In this document: piece after piece, positions 23,350 through 35,880 of the stretch | How the letters are laid out: the number at the start of each line of letters is the position of its first letter | How positions within the stretch are numbered: the first letter of the stretch is position 1 | Assembly: GCF_014529535.1 (NCBI RefSeq) | Contig: NW_023503423.1 | Span: 6,930,473-6,994,472, forward strand | DNA length: 64,000 nt | Direction of reading: 5' to 3' | Source: Bradysia coprophila | Taxonomy: Eukaryota > Arthropoda > Insecta > Diptera > Sciaridae | Notes under the pieces: model-generated | Seen by the model: the letters and a program-made list of their open reading frames with translations, nothing else | What the model was told of the DNA's origin: nothing | The model's database searches: none | Program-made: the position numbers and the translations under genes

Positions 23350-24960
23350 GTCGATTAAAAAAATAAAATGTTGGTGGTGATGGCTATGAATATTTACTTT
23401 TTTCATCAGCAGCAAAAAGTTTAGCCGCTGGAGTTTTAGAAGTTAATTCTCCAAGTTCGACGACATTAACAAAACAAGGTCAGTCCGCTATTTATGAGTT
23501 CGTTCGATTCGTCGTTGGTTATGGTAACTGTTCGCAGTCACTATCCCACAGAAAGGTTGGTGGTGACAGCATTTAGCATCGAATTGTTGACAAATTCCAG
23601 CACGAGCAACAAATTCCGAATTGAAAATCGATCCACTGCAAGGCATTTCGAAACTAGCAAAGGTAGCAAGTTGTTTGGAATGAATTCCTTCGCAATGTAA
23701 CCCACCATTATTCGACGCAGTGTTTCCCTACGCTGTCAAAACAGAGAAATGATAGCAGATGGTGCTGCACCCAAGGTTCTGAAAGAACAGGGTAAGACAC
23801 TTCTGAGTTGATCACGAAGGGGTGTGTTCAACAAAAAGCATCTATTTGTCAAAATTTGTGTGTCTCCGTGAGTGTCTTAACCTATTTCTTCAGAACATTG
23901 GCTACGCCGGCTTAAATTAATTATGAAAATGAGATGAAACCAACGCACTTCAAGCAAAAGTGATCATAGTTGACAGCTGCCAAATGTAGTAATATTTTGT
24001 ATGAAATGGTTTTTTACAGTATTTAGAGTACTTCTCATTCTTGAAGTGTGTGTGGCCACTGTGCCCCAATGACCTCGAAACTAGTTAATTTGTATTGTGG
24101 GTATAATGCGAGTTCAACGAACTATCAAACATCAAAATCGGTTAAGATTTGGGTGAGGGCTTGCATTTAAAAGTTGTAGTGATATTCGATAATCTCGAAC
24201 CTGTCATGTTCGTAAGTCCCTGTTTTTTAAATATATTTTTTGGAGTATGGACTTGCGTCATGTGGCGCCATGATATGTCTCATCTAATGTACATGAAAAT
24301 GGCATAGTCCCAAGAATCGAAGCTGCATTCCTACTCTGAATGTTAATACTAAGCCTCTGTGTTAGTTACGCTGTTGATCTTTTTTTCAAAATGTCGATAA
24401 AAACGATTTTCCATTTATTGGCCAAAAAATGGGGTTCTCGAATTTATCTAGAAAAGTTATTATTTCTGGCTACCCTAATTATTGACAGACTCCACAAAAA
24501 AAAAACTACTTTTATGGTCACATCTCCCTAAGATTTTGGGCTATCGAGTAAATAAATCAACAAGCAAAACACTCTTGTTTGTATGAGTGGACCAGCTGAA
24601 AAACACTTGATACAAAATGAGTCACTTATTACAAAGTCGTCGGATGTATATTATACATTGTATGAAGATCGGAAAGTCTTCGATTACATTTTGAAATTCA
24701 TATTTTCGAATATATTCGCAATAGCGTAAACTCAAAGACTCATCCATAACATAACAGTGTATAAATATTCATCAGAAAATCCAAAAAAGAACTCACCAAA
24801 TCTGTTGCATTACACTGGAGCTTTTCACCACAAACAAGAGACGGTGAGAGAGAAATGGGTGCAAACAAGTCAAAGTTTTCAAGACTGGAAGAAGAAAAAC
24901 ACATTCGTTGTACAATCGTGACCTAGACCGAAGAAAGTTAGAGACGTTTTGTGTATACGA
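23350..24960. other. Intergenic region, no recognised gene
   Basis: Positions 23400-23760 have longer open frames and somewhat balanced base composition on both strands, but no family could be named. Positions 23772-23900 form an inverted repeat around AAGGTTCTGAAAGAACAGG / TTCTTCAGAACATTGG, and the left arm recurs near 11846. The rest is AT-rich with nothing notable. Confidence 0.4.
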
Positions 24961-24976
24961 TTCGAGGTGTGTATTA

Positions 24977-25013
24977 TATAAAAGACACAGCGACTATACG
25001 AATTACGGTTACT
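24977..25013 (+). promoter_or_regulatory. Candidate core promoter (TATA box)
   Basis: TATAAAAG at 24977-24984 lies about 32 bases before GGTTACTC, a weak initiator match. It faces the JHBP gene starting at 27080 and could give that gene a long 5' leader or a non-coding exon. No clear 5' UTR splice donor was fixed. Confidence 0.3.
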
Positions 25014-25796
25014 CTTGATCGACGGCTTTCGGTGTTGTGTTGAGAGTTCATGTTTTTTTGGTGTGTCGGTCGTTTGTTAAGTAATTACTAAGAGGAAGAC
25101 GTAAAAAGAGTTCAATTTTGACTCGAAATTTTTGTGTTTGAAAAAGTGAGATTTGAAAAAGTTTTCATTTCAATTTTAATTGCGTTGCTGGGCTCTGAAT
25201 TCATTTAGTTTGAAATAATGTAAAGTTGTACTGGAACAGTTCATTGTACCAGTAATTAAATTTGTTTCTTTCTTTTCTGTCTGCGCAACCATTAAATTTT
25301 ACCAATTTTGATGACACCAAGAAAGTATTTAAAATTTTTATTAAATTTCAATTAGTGTCAGCTGGGTATATGTGTGGACTTATTTTTTGTGTCATCGCTT
25401 CCGTAAGCAGATTTTTTTTAAATGTATGAAACCGTTATAAAGTCCATGTGTCATGTGTCGTGTGAGGAGATAGTGTTTATATTGATATTTTAAAAGAATT
25501 AATGATGCAGAGCATGCGTCGCAAAGTACCTCTGTTCTGTATTATGTCTGTTGAGGTTACTGCTTACGACCAATTGGCTTAGATGTGCAAGCAAATATTT
25601 TTACTGGATATTTGTTTCAATTTTATTGAAATTCAACTGGGTCATTATTCAATGTGGTTCAGGCCTTACGAGGTATCTGTTGAATAGTTAGCGATAGAGA
25701 TGTTACATTTCACTCCTCATTTTCATCGTTTCCGGTTCGTACCTCGAAATGTGAACTTTCCCACCGTCTCAGATAGAAATGGAGTTGATTTTTCAC

Positions 25797-26195
25797 GATG
25801 TATCTCAACTCATCAAATTTTGGAGAATTGTCGAACTTTAAAGTTCCCAAAATACCGTTTCGGTTTTTTCGAGGTTTTTCACTTGTTGCGGCGGCTGAGT
25901 GGGCCGAACATCGGCCTTTGTTGGTCAATAATATTCAGCTCATTGACCTTCATAAACGTGCACAGTTTGACATTATTCACATTTCGCATGTTGGAGTAAT
26001 TGATAAAAAACGATTTTCGCGACCACTTCGGATAATTTTTTTCAGCCCAACAAAATTTTTCCGGGAAAAACGTTATTCCACGATATTTTCAGAATTGAAC
26101 GACGATTCATTTGAGCTATACCTTGATCGGATCTCCGTCTGCTTGAATCCCGATTCCATATAAGCTGTTCGAAGTTTTAGCGAATTGACTCTTAA
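25797..26195. repeat. Dispersed repeat, copy B (inverted copy at 18118-18360)
   Basis: The reverse complement shares several blocks in order with 18118-18360 (CGAACTTTAAAGTTCCC, TTCAGAATTGAACGA, GTTCGAAGTTTTAGCGAATT). Open frames over it (25700-26163) read through repeat sequence and show no domain. Confidence 0.55.
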
Positions 26196-27079
26196 TAATA
26201 AATTTAGCTTTCGATTTGAATTTCCTCACAACGTCTTTGACTCTTCTACATTATTAGAGGAGATAACGTTTTATGAACGTTGCTCTAAGAAAAGTTTTTT
26301 GGTTTGAGGGTTTTGAGCTACTTCAAAATGAAAATTCGTTCATCAAGATGCCATGATAATTCAACTGAATCTAGTACTTCGATTTCGATAAATGTTATGT
26401 ACATGAATGTAACCGAAGTTTCCGAAAAGTTTAGGGATTTTATTTATGACAAAGTTTGAAAGCTTTTAACCGCAGATTCATTCGATTGCAATCTCTATTT
26501 CAATTAAACTGAATAAATAGTTGATATCGTCCAGCCAAAAGATAAAAATATTTGCAAATTTGTTCAGAAAACATTGCCGCCGCACCGCAATATTACCCAA
26601 TTTTTGTATGTATAACGAATAAGCATTTTATGCCATACTTTAAAATAAACAAAGTGGCTGCAAGCGATTGTTGTGGTTTCGTTGACAAAACAAAATTTGA
26701 TATTTAACAACCATTCGAATCGATATGGCCATTATTTAACCGCTTTTTACACACATATGACTCAAATTAACAAATAAAATGCAAATAGAAATGAAAGCTT
26801 TCCACAAATATTATACCAAAATAAAGTGATGTTCACTTACAGCACAAATATTAATTCGTCATAATTTTTACAGCATATTATATCCGATTTGTGTTCGTAA
26901 TAATAATGACCTAAGGTGGAAAAATTAAAAGAGAAGTTATTGAACGAAGGAGAGACAACTCTCTAATAATTGAGACAGAACCAATAAATAATTGAATATT
27001 GAAAAGTGAAAACATTGATGACAATCAAATTTAATAAAATCAACCAAAGAAGCAGAAATCTTAATAAATCGTTTCCAAG

Positions 27080-30000
27080 ATGAAATATATTGTGATTGCG
27101 ATTATATTCACCGTTGCAGGTATTACAGCTGAACAACGTAAGTATCATCGATTCTGAATTTTCTATGTTAGGAAACAGCAAACATATCACCATGTAGTTT
27201 CCAAATCTGCTACTTCTGTTATTTACAGTTGAGAGATTATTTTAGATGACTTAACGAAATTCCACTCGACCGCTTTCGAATGTTTTTGCTAGTGTTTTTT
27301 TCTCGTGGGTCTGCGTCTTCGAAAATCTTCAGCTGACGTAATTTATAGATATGTCCATGCTATAATAGCAAAGAAAAATTTCCTACGACTTCAGTGGTCA
27401 CTTTTTCTAACCATGAGAGTTACCTGAGATTAAAGACCCCGACAAAAAATAGTTCGAGAAGACGCGTACCTTGATCAAGATCATTGCTCAAACTTGACGA
27501 ACTTGACGAACGAACGAAAAAAAAGTAGAAAGAGTGGATATATAAGACTGAATTCGTTAAACAAAAATATTTCATATGAAATCGACCTTTCAGTTTTACT
27601 TAGACAAGTTACACTTCCACAATTTCTTTAATGACCAACAATTTTCAGTAGAGAAAAATTCTTTGTACAAAAATTCTTCTACCTATTCGTTATGGTTAGC
27701 TGCACAAATGTTATCATATAAATAGATTCTACAAACTTGATGTTTGTTAACACTTTTTCTTTTGTGATACAACACGTTTGTGGTCCAGACGCTAGACGCT
27801 ATTCAGCCAAGCGAACAATCAAGAAATCTCTGACCTGAGTTCGTATCAATGTGTGAAAATGAGTTGTTACACGAAGTTATTATGATGTACGAGAACGTGT
27901 ACGTACATAGAATTTCAGTTCTTTTCAACTAAACTTATGAATAGGTACTATATTCATTGTAGAGATGTGCGGGCCGACCTATTTTCGAAACCCGACCCAG
28001 CCCGGCCCAGACCAATTTTTAATGCCCGAGCCCGACCCGACCCGAGAATTTTGTAGTAAAGCCCGGCCCGGCCCGACTCGGCCCGTATTTTTTTTGCTGA
28101 GCGAAAACACCTGAAATTGACGCGCCTAACAAGTGGAAATCGTTCGGTTACTTATCGTTATAATAATGTAGTCTCACAAATCTATCGAACACTTGAAAGT
28201 AAGCTTACGCTCGGACTGCATTGCAATTTTTCTTTAAATTTTTCGTTAAGTTTTCACTTTTTTTTCAAAGACGAACAAAGTCGGGCCAGCCCGAATCTTT
28301 GTTTTTGAAACCCGAGCCCGCCCGAGCCCGACTAATTTTTAAAACCCGGACCCAAGCCCGGTCGGGCCGGGCTGGGCCGGGTCGGGTAGGTGAATTTCGG
28401 GCGGCCCGCACATCTCTAATTCAATGTTGTCAATGCAATCCATAATGCGCTTCGATAATAGTTTATTGAATTTCATCGGCAATTGTATAAATTGATGTAT
28501 CACAAATTAGACCGAGAGCACACATGCCTTCATGCCTTCATTAGGCTACAGTTGAAACAAATGGTAAATAAGAAAATCATTTTCATTCATGCGGCGTGAA
28601 TAACCTTTTTTCTCCTCTCAAATGTGGTAAGAAGATGGCGATCTGTTGACGCTCTCTCTCTTTCTCTCTCTCTCTCTCTATCTCTGATGAGAATTCATGT
28701 GAGAAAATTTTTGTTTTCTCACCTCTTGTGAGGAAGAGTTTTTTCTCTTTGTAAATGTCACTTTGTTTTGATTTTAAAAAATGGTGTAACAAATTGAAGT
28801 GTTTGTTTCATGGATAAAAACAGTTATTCACGCCACGTACAGATGAATAATTATATGTTCACATCGGAAAGAAATAGTAAATTCCAACTTTCGCTCTTGG
28901 TAAGCAAATAACCGTTGTCCTAAGACATTTATCCTTTCAAACACTTGGAGCATCATATGAGGGAAAGGAAATGTAAAACATTTGGAGCCAAATAAAGAAT
29001 GAGAAAATCCGAAAATCAGACTTGTCAGGAACGGCTCACCATTCTACAAAAATGCTACATTTCAATTACATCCTTTTTTCGGCACCAATACAGTGAACGA
29101 CATCTCAAATGTCTGATTGTCAAATTTTTCTGAGAATTTTTTTGTGTCATTGCAAATTCACAATGACATTCTCTGAAAAAAATGACAGTGAGACATTTGA
29201 GATGTCGTTCACTGTACCTTTAATTTCGCATTAATTTGGATTTTCTGCTGTGTCTGACGACTGAGATACAAACTAGAACTGGACCTTCTCTCGTAAGACA
29301 CGTCTTAGCGCTTAAAAATAAAATTCGTAGAGCAAATGATTTTCGTATCGGATATTGTAACAATTTGGGATATGTTTCAAACCATGTCCTTTGGTCTTCT
29401 CGGCTTAAACCACATTCCGTTTTACTTATTATAATGGAAAATGTTCTTACCAATTTTTGCAGCATACTACCTATCAAGATGTGCCCGGGACGATCCAGAA
29501 ATAAATACATGCATAAAGAACACGGCAAATCGGTTAGCGAAATTTTTGCGACAAGGTGTTCCTGAGCTTGAAATCTATGAGGTTTGTTTGTTTCGCATTC
29601 ATTTTCAATTTTATAATCATCAATTCGCTGTCAAACACAGACAGTGGGTATACAAGAAACAATACAAACTTTTCTTTGTTAATTGAACAATAAACTATTG
29701 ATAGTTGGCAGTGTGAGTAATAAGCCGGTGATTCTCCTACTCCAATCAAAAGAATCAATGAATAGAACAGGAAATAAGCAAATCAATTGACTCATACATA
29801 CAGACTCACAATAAAGAACAAATAAAACAAAAACTCTGAAATCGAAAATATTGAAAAAACAAAAACGAAAAACTTATTTTATTCAGGTTGAGCCAGTTCT
29901 TATTGATGAAATTGGAATATCATTGGGTAGCGGACCTGACGGCTATCGTGCAAGTTTTCGTAATATTGAAGCGTATGGTGTCAGCAATTTAACTGTGTCA

Positions 30001-30857
30001 AATGTTAAGTAAGTTAAGAATGAATATCAAAAGAAAGACAAATATGAAATGAGATTTATCGTTCTTGGAATCTAAGTCTACTTCCAATAAAAACCCGCCA
30101 ACAAAAAGATAAAACCCAAACGACGCCGAATAATAAGAATTTTCATTCAAAGATCATTCTTCTTTGTTACAATTTTTTTTTTTTTTAAATAAATTAAGAT
30201 GCACCAACCAGTTATAAAAGTTCATTGATCGACTTTTCGCAGCTTTACACCAGTAAACAAACCATTCTCCATTCCTTTCTAGATCAGATATTGAAACACA
30301 TCAGTACCAATTGACATTCGAAATACCCAAAATAAGTGTAAAAGCTCAATATCGTTCGTCTGGTGTATTGATTCTTGTCCGAGCTTCTGGTGCTGGTGAC
30401 TATTGGGGCGAATATCGTAAGTGATGCACGATCAGTTTGTTCACGGACTTAAACCATTTGTCTGTTATTCATTGTTTGATTGTTCATAGAGGGCGTGCGG
30501 GCTAAAGCTTACTTTAAAGCTATTCCGGAACTGGATGAAGTAAGCGGACTAACATTTTTGACCGTTGATAAAGTCAAGATTGACTTCAGTGTTAAGGACA
30601 TTACTATGGGAGTGGATAATGTAGCGAACGGAAATACTGTTATACGTAAGAAGTGCGATGGTTCATTTTAATATTTTTTTTCTCATTTGTTCTTCTTTCC
30701 AACCACAGAAGCTGCGTTGAATTTATTCATCAACAGCAATGCCCAGGAACTATTAAAGGAAATGAAACCGGCTCTTCGTGACAAATTGACATTGGTTTTG
30801 CGTAATTTCGTGGACAGACTATTTGAGAAGATTCCCGTTGAACAACTGTTGGAATAG
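27080..30857 (+). CDS. takeout/JHBP-family secreted ligand-binding protein, gene 2
   Basis: Exons 27080-27137, 29463-29581, 29887-30008, 30283-30416, 30490-30645 and 30709-30857 give 245 residues. The leader is MKYIVIAIIFTVAGITA. The cysteine pair is in YYLSRC..DPEINTCI, a sequon NLTV sits at the end of exon 3, and the C-terminus is KIPVEQLLE. The exon plan is the same six-exon plan as the gene at 1923, with identical phases and the same 134-nt exon 4, which supports both models. The product should be an extracellular carrier of a hydrophobic ligand. Intron 1 (2.3 kb) holds a hAT MITE, a TC microsatellite and a mariner-like MITE. AATAAA at 30947. The start codon is the first in a good context (CCAAGATGA). 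Confidence 0.9.
27960..28418. mobile_element. GC-rich hAT-type MITE, 459 bp
   Basis: Termini TAGAGATGTGCGGGCC and GGCCCGCACATCTCTA are inverted repeats. Flanking 8-bp repeats differ at one base (ATTCATTG 27952-27959, ATTCAATG 28419-28426). The arms are composed of CCCGAGCCCGACC-like tandem units, strikingly GC-rich against an AT-rich background. It is non-coding, in intron 1 of the JHBP gene at 27080. Confidence 0.85.
28591..28836. repeat. Small inverted-repeat element with TC microsatellite
   Basis: GGCGTGAATAACC at 28592 and GTTATTCACGCC ending near 28835 are inverted. Between them lies a CT-repeat tract (28651-28684) and a CTCACCTCTTGTGAG palindrome. It is possibly a MITE. Confidence 0.4.
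29091..29214. mobile_element. Mariner-like MITE, 124 bp
   Basis: CAGTGAACGACATCTCAAAT and its complement ATTTGAGATGTCGTTCACTG form the ends, and inverted similarity continues for about 50 bp per arm. The dinucleotide TA flanks both sides (29089-29090, 29215-29216), as expected for Tc1/mariner elements. It ends about 250 bp before exon 2 of the JHBP gene. Confidence 0.65.
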
Positions 30858-31187
30858 AAGATAGAATTTATCGTTAATTTATTTAAATAAGTTTTGTATA
30901 ATTAATAATTTATTACCCTTTAAAATACAGTGTGTACATGATTGTCAATAAAAAGAACCTTGTTGTCGGCTAATAATAATAAACTGAATAAAAAGTGGAA
31001 TTTAATTGGACAATTGATTCTGCCGTTCAACGCAAAATGGAAAGGAACGTTCTGACTACAGATTCTAAACGAATTACGATGAATGCACGTGTAGTTGCTA
31101 CTTTTTATGGATCTTAAGTGCATCTTCGACCGATATAATTGTGCTCAAATATAGTAATAACGAGTTAGTGAGACACCGTAACACAAG

Positions 31188-31412
31188 TAGGGATGGGAGA
31201 CGTTCAAAATTATCGATAGTATCAATCGAAAGAAATGATCGATAATCGATTAATCATATCGTTATCGATAATTTGATAATTATCGATAATTATCAAAATA
31301 TCGAAATTCGATAATTATCAAAATATCAATAATTATCGATATTTTTTTGATAATTATCGATTATCGATAATCGATCATTATCGATAATCATTATCATTAT
31401 CACCCATGCCTA
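31188..31412. mobile_element. hAT-type MITE rich in ATCGATAAT, 225 bp
   Basis: Ends TAGGGATGGG and CCCATGCCTA(A) are inverted, and perfect 8-bp repeats AACACAAG flank the element (31180-31187, 31413-31420). The interior is almost entirely ATCGATAATTATCGAT-type palindromic sequence. It lies 0.3 kb downstream of the JHBP gene ending at 30857. A related but less clear block is at 58497-58780. Confidence 0.85.
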
Positions 31413-31420
31413 AACACAAG

Positions 31421-34400
31421 TCTCCAACTACGATTTTCAGGATTCTTTTGTGTGTCGGAAATGGAACCACATGGAACATTAAAATGCTGAATTTCTAGAA
31501 CTGGGAAGATGTTGGACCATGTGGAGTGATGGAATTACAGGAACCACCTCCATAATACTAAAAAACCAGAAGTGAACCCAAAAAACAGCCATAAGTCCTT
31601 AAAATCCCAGAATTTTATAGATGGGAGTGGTGGTGAAGATTTTTTTTTAATTCTTCTTGATTTGGCCTCAGGGTATGAGAAGTTCCTATAAGATATCTCT
31701 GAAACAAAAACCATATTTTTTGTAACTTCCAACCATGTTCTTAGCTGTAGCTCCTCAGTGTAATGATCCACTTTATCAAGTTTTTTTTATACTCAATGAT
31801 CTCCACAATCGCCTCTGCCCGACCTAAGCTGTAAACACACACTTGGAAAGTTATCGGGATGGGAAAATGTTCAGTCTTCATTTACTGATATTTAGGAATT
31901 TTGAGAACAAATTTGTTCTGGAAAAGTGATTTCTCCATTTTCCAGATGATCCGACTATCCGAAATAATGAATTGTAGAAAAATATTGAAGCGATACAGAT
32001 TTTCTTTCCAATTACCAAGTGACAAATGTTTATTGAACGCACAACTAATCGTTTAACTATCACCTGTTGCTATAAATATATAAAAAAAAATTCTATTACA
32101 AATTAATGTAAATAATCACAGAAATTTACAAAATTAAAAAAAAAACATAATGTTTCTCTAGCATTCTTATAACATTCAATTACCTTACTTAGTTACTCGA
32201 TTGCACACGCTCGAGCTGAATTGAAGCTAATTAAATGGATTATCATTATCGGAGAAGACTATATTTTCAGCAAATTAAAATAATTATTTTAAAGCCTAAC
32301 CTTAACATTGTTGAATAAATTACAATACACCTGACGTCACAGCCAGTGACCCAAAAGGTGCAGAGGAAGTGCTTATGGTTTTTCGGATGATACAAATACT
32401 CTTATATTTACTGAAAACTTTCATAATATAGCACCATAAAACACATAACGATGAAGTTATTGTCAAGACTAAGACGAGACCTATCATGAGAAAGTGATAG
32501 AAAATGTGGTGAGAAAACAATTACTTTCTGCAGCTGCTATTTACCTACATTTATTTACGTTCTATTTTCTACTCGATGTAGAATCATCTTTTCTGTGAAT
32601 ATAATGCATCTTATTTGAAGTGTAAATACAATAAAAATACTTCATCCAGAACCAGAATGAAAATTCAAATTTAATTTTCCATTTTAAAAAACATTGAGAA
32701 AGCTGATTGATATTGTAAGAATTAGCATAGAAGCGTTTTTACAAAGTTTTGTGTTTACTCAAATTCAATAAAATTATGCGAATTTTCTGCTTTTATGAAT
32801 AAAGCCATAGCACTTCTCCTAGCATGAAGATAGAAAATATCTGGAGGCTAATGAATAATAACAGCCGACTCTATGTTTAATTTGTGAAGATAAATGACTA
32901 GCTATCGTTGTTTGCGTTCAAACTACTATACAAACAACCTGAAGCGGTAAGGCCTTAAAATTTAACGCTTGCTTCAGTGTTAATGCTACAAACGGTGCTA
33001 TGATATCCTTTTAACTTGGGTTTTTTTTTGTATGATTTTAAATGTTTGAAGCATTTTATTAACTAAAAAAACGGCTGATTTTCCCATTATTTCCATATTT
33101 TATGGATAATGGATTCTATCTATAAAGTAATAACAATTGGATTTAATGTCGATCTTTTTTATTTTTTCAATATATTCAATACTTGCGTCAACATGCTTTT
33201 CTTAAATTCTCATTTCAATTTATAATTTTTTTTACTGTAATAAATACAAAATTTACTGTTTTGCACACGTTAATACTGCCACTATAATATCTAAGCTGTT
33301 CTGGCTGTGTCCTCTCATTTCGCATGTTATTCAAATGGCAAATGAGTAAAATCTGTGTGAACAGCATTGATACAAAATCGGCAGTATTTACGTGTGCAAA
33401 GCAGTATATTGTCTTAAGCTTCAAAAAATGTGAATCTGGAAAATGTGGAAAGCAACTGATACAATTTTAGGTGACACATTTCTGCGCCTGGTGTTCTTGC
33501 TTTTAGCTGTGACATCCTATGTATCATTCACTGTTCGTCAATGCATGCTATCAACGCACTGTCTAGCACCGAAGCTGACTTTGATGTCACTCGATCACTA
33601 ATTGAGTGATGTCAAAGTCAGCTTCGGTGCTAGACAATGCGTTGATGCTGTACGTATTATACATTGCACATAATCTTATTTGACAAAATTATAGAAATGA
33701 CTTTTCGTGTAATTATTAACCTAACACAACAACATAAGAAATATCCCTTGTGTGAGGTCAAAAATGAGATGTCATTTCCATTGTTTACTAGATTCAAATT
33801 GAAATTAAACTTTATGTGATACGGAAAAAAAATGGGACTCATATGAAATATGCATTTACATTACCTAATCACGTAGAGCACTGTGCGTATGTACGGTGTT
33901 TCAAATTTGTATTTTGACGAGTCGGAATACAGCCCTCCCCTTCAAGTCGGGACATAACGTCCCCACTCGTCAAAATAAAAATTTGGAAACTGGCACGTAA
34001 TGTACCATTTCATGCGATGCTGCAAAAATGAAGACATTTTCAAGTTTTTCTCAGGTTGACATTCTTCTGCATATAAAGTTTTATAAATTTCTGTTTTAGA
34101 CAATTAATTTGAGGCAATATTTAGTACATTGCTTATTAACCGTTAAATTTACGGATCGGGGCGTAGCCGAGGTCGGTAAACACACAAGAAGTACCATTTC
34201 CATCATTTGTCCCATTGCCAAGTATTTTTGTTTTTTAAACTTGAGGTAAAGTTTTAGATCCGTACAGTAAAGTTAACTTTACCTGACATTTTCGAATAAA
34301 ATTACCTTAACCAAATCAATCCAAAACAGATATGTAAATAACTGCCGTATAAGCACTCATTTCGCTTGCATATGCAAATGTTTTCAAAGTGAAATGAAAC

Positions 34401-35799
34401 GCTGTACCTCTTAGTATAAGTTACTGTGTACCGACAAATTTCATTTTACTCAAAAACGGGAAGTAAAGTTGATTTTACTTGATGGTGGCGAGACTTTAGC
34501 TTAAGTTTCTGAGAAAACCATTATTCTAATAAATGGGACAAATGTTGGAAATGGCTTTTTGTGTGTTCACTGATCTCGGCCTCGTCTCGGCTTTACACAA
34601 GAAGTATCATTTTTATCATTTGTTTCTTTGATAAGTAATGTACTGTTACTTAATATGCAACAGCTCGTATATCCCGTTTCATGTCATGTTTAACGGAATG
34701 GAATGGGAAAATCAATATACGTCTGAAAAGCGTTACAGTAAAGTATTAGAACGACTTCAGGTATTCACATACAGCAACGATGAATTAAAGGGATTCCATT
34801 TTATAGACTTACTACAGTATATAAGCAAGAAAATAGTGTTCAATTAACAATGCTGTAGACTTGTCAGCGCTTTAATTTCTTTTTGTTTGTTCTCTGCTGA
34901 GATCAGTCAGAGTCGTTAATTGTTTAAATTTATTATTTACAATTTATAACAATTTTATGTTATGCAAAATCGATTATAATCTAAGAATAATTTAATTAAA
35001 AGTCAGCTAGACAAACCATTACATAGCTATAAACTGATCGATTATTCGGTTAATCGATAATAATAGAGAGATTGTGCAATGTGCAATGTCAGGACAGTAA
35101 ACTGAAAAATTGAAGGTATCTTTTCTCTGTACATATACATCTATCTATAACGTGGCCTACGATGTGTAAAGGCTGGCATACACAATTAGGCCTAAGACGA
35201 TGATCAAATGAGGAACTCATTAGACAGCAGTCATTTTTGCACAAACTACCAATAATAAATCCGTTCATAGTGAGCGAATAATTTATTACTTTGTTTTACT
35301 TAGATTTATGACAAAACTGAAATTACGACTTTATCACTAACAATTACTTGATCATCACGTTTTAGTGTTGGAATAATACAAGAATCACTTTTGCTAATAT
35401 AATTTGTAATTGTGATGCTCACCTATTCAAACAATTCATTTAAATCCATTTGTCATAAAAATGAGCAAAGATACAAAGTAAGGCCCAAGTATTTACCAAA
35501 TGAGAAAAGGAACATACAGCTCTGAATTTTTTTATTAAAATAATTTTTGACCGTTAAAAATTTCAATTTTGTATGAAAATTTAAATTTGTTTTTGTTGTT
35601 ATGTTGGATTTCCATACAAGCCTGTCTGTCAAAATTATTTTTATAAAAAAATTCAGCTGTACGTCATACATAAGACTGATCCCGTAAGGTGGCGAGGACA
35701 CGGGCGTGTATGGGTTCGTTGGAAAGATGATGTCGAGTACTACCGGGGCAAATATTACCTTCAAAAAATTTGATGAAAATGGAAATTTTCATAAGCTGA
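31421..35799. other. Long intergenic stretch with hairpin repeats
   Basis: No gene is supported. Three inverted repeats stand out: the near-perfect hairpin 33549-33647 (separate entry); 33908-33984, whose arms TTTCAAATTTGTATTTTGAC and GTCAAAATAAAAATTTGGAAAC enclose a GC-richer core; and about 34150-34620, a weaker 0.45-kb fold-back with ACACAAGAAGTACCATTT and ACACAAGAAGTATCATTT at its flanks. The rest is AT-rich. Confidence 0.5.
33549..33647. repeat. Near-perfect snap-back hairpin, about 100 bp
   Basis: ATCAACGCACTGTCTAGCAC... (33550-33597) and ...GTGCTAGACAATGCGTTGAT (33603-33646) are reverse complements apart from a few mismatches, with a loop of about 5 bases. It is a likely MITE or hairpin-RNA source. 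No TSD was fixed. Confidence 0.7.
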
Positions 35800-35880
35800 T
35801 CAGTTTTCTCAGAGCTGGTCAAACGACTAACCAAAACTAATTTTTATTTAAAGCTAACAAACTCGTGGTCGTTATTGCAA

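Noticed and set aside
25700-26163. Overlapping frames of 99 and 121 codons
   Set aside because: They lie over a dispersed repeat also present in inverted form at 18118-18360 and show no domain.
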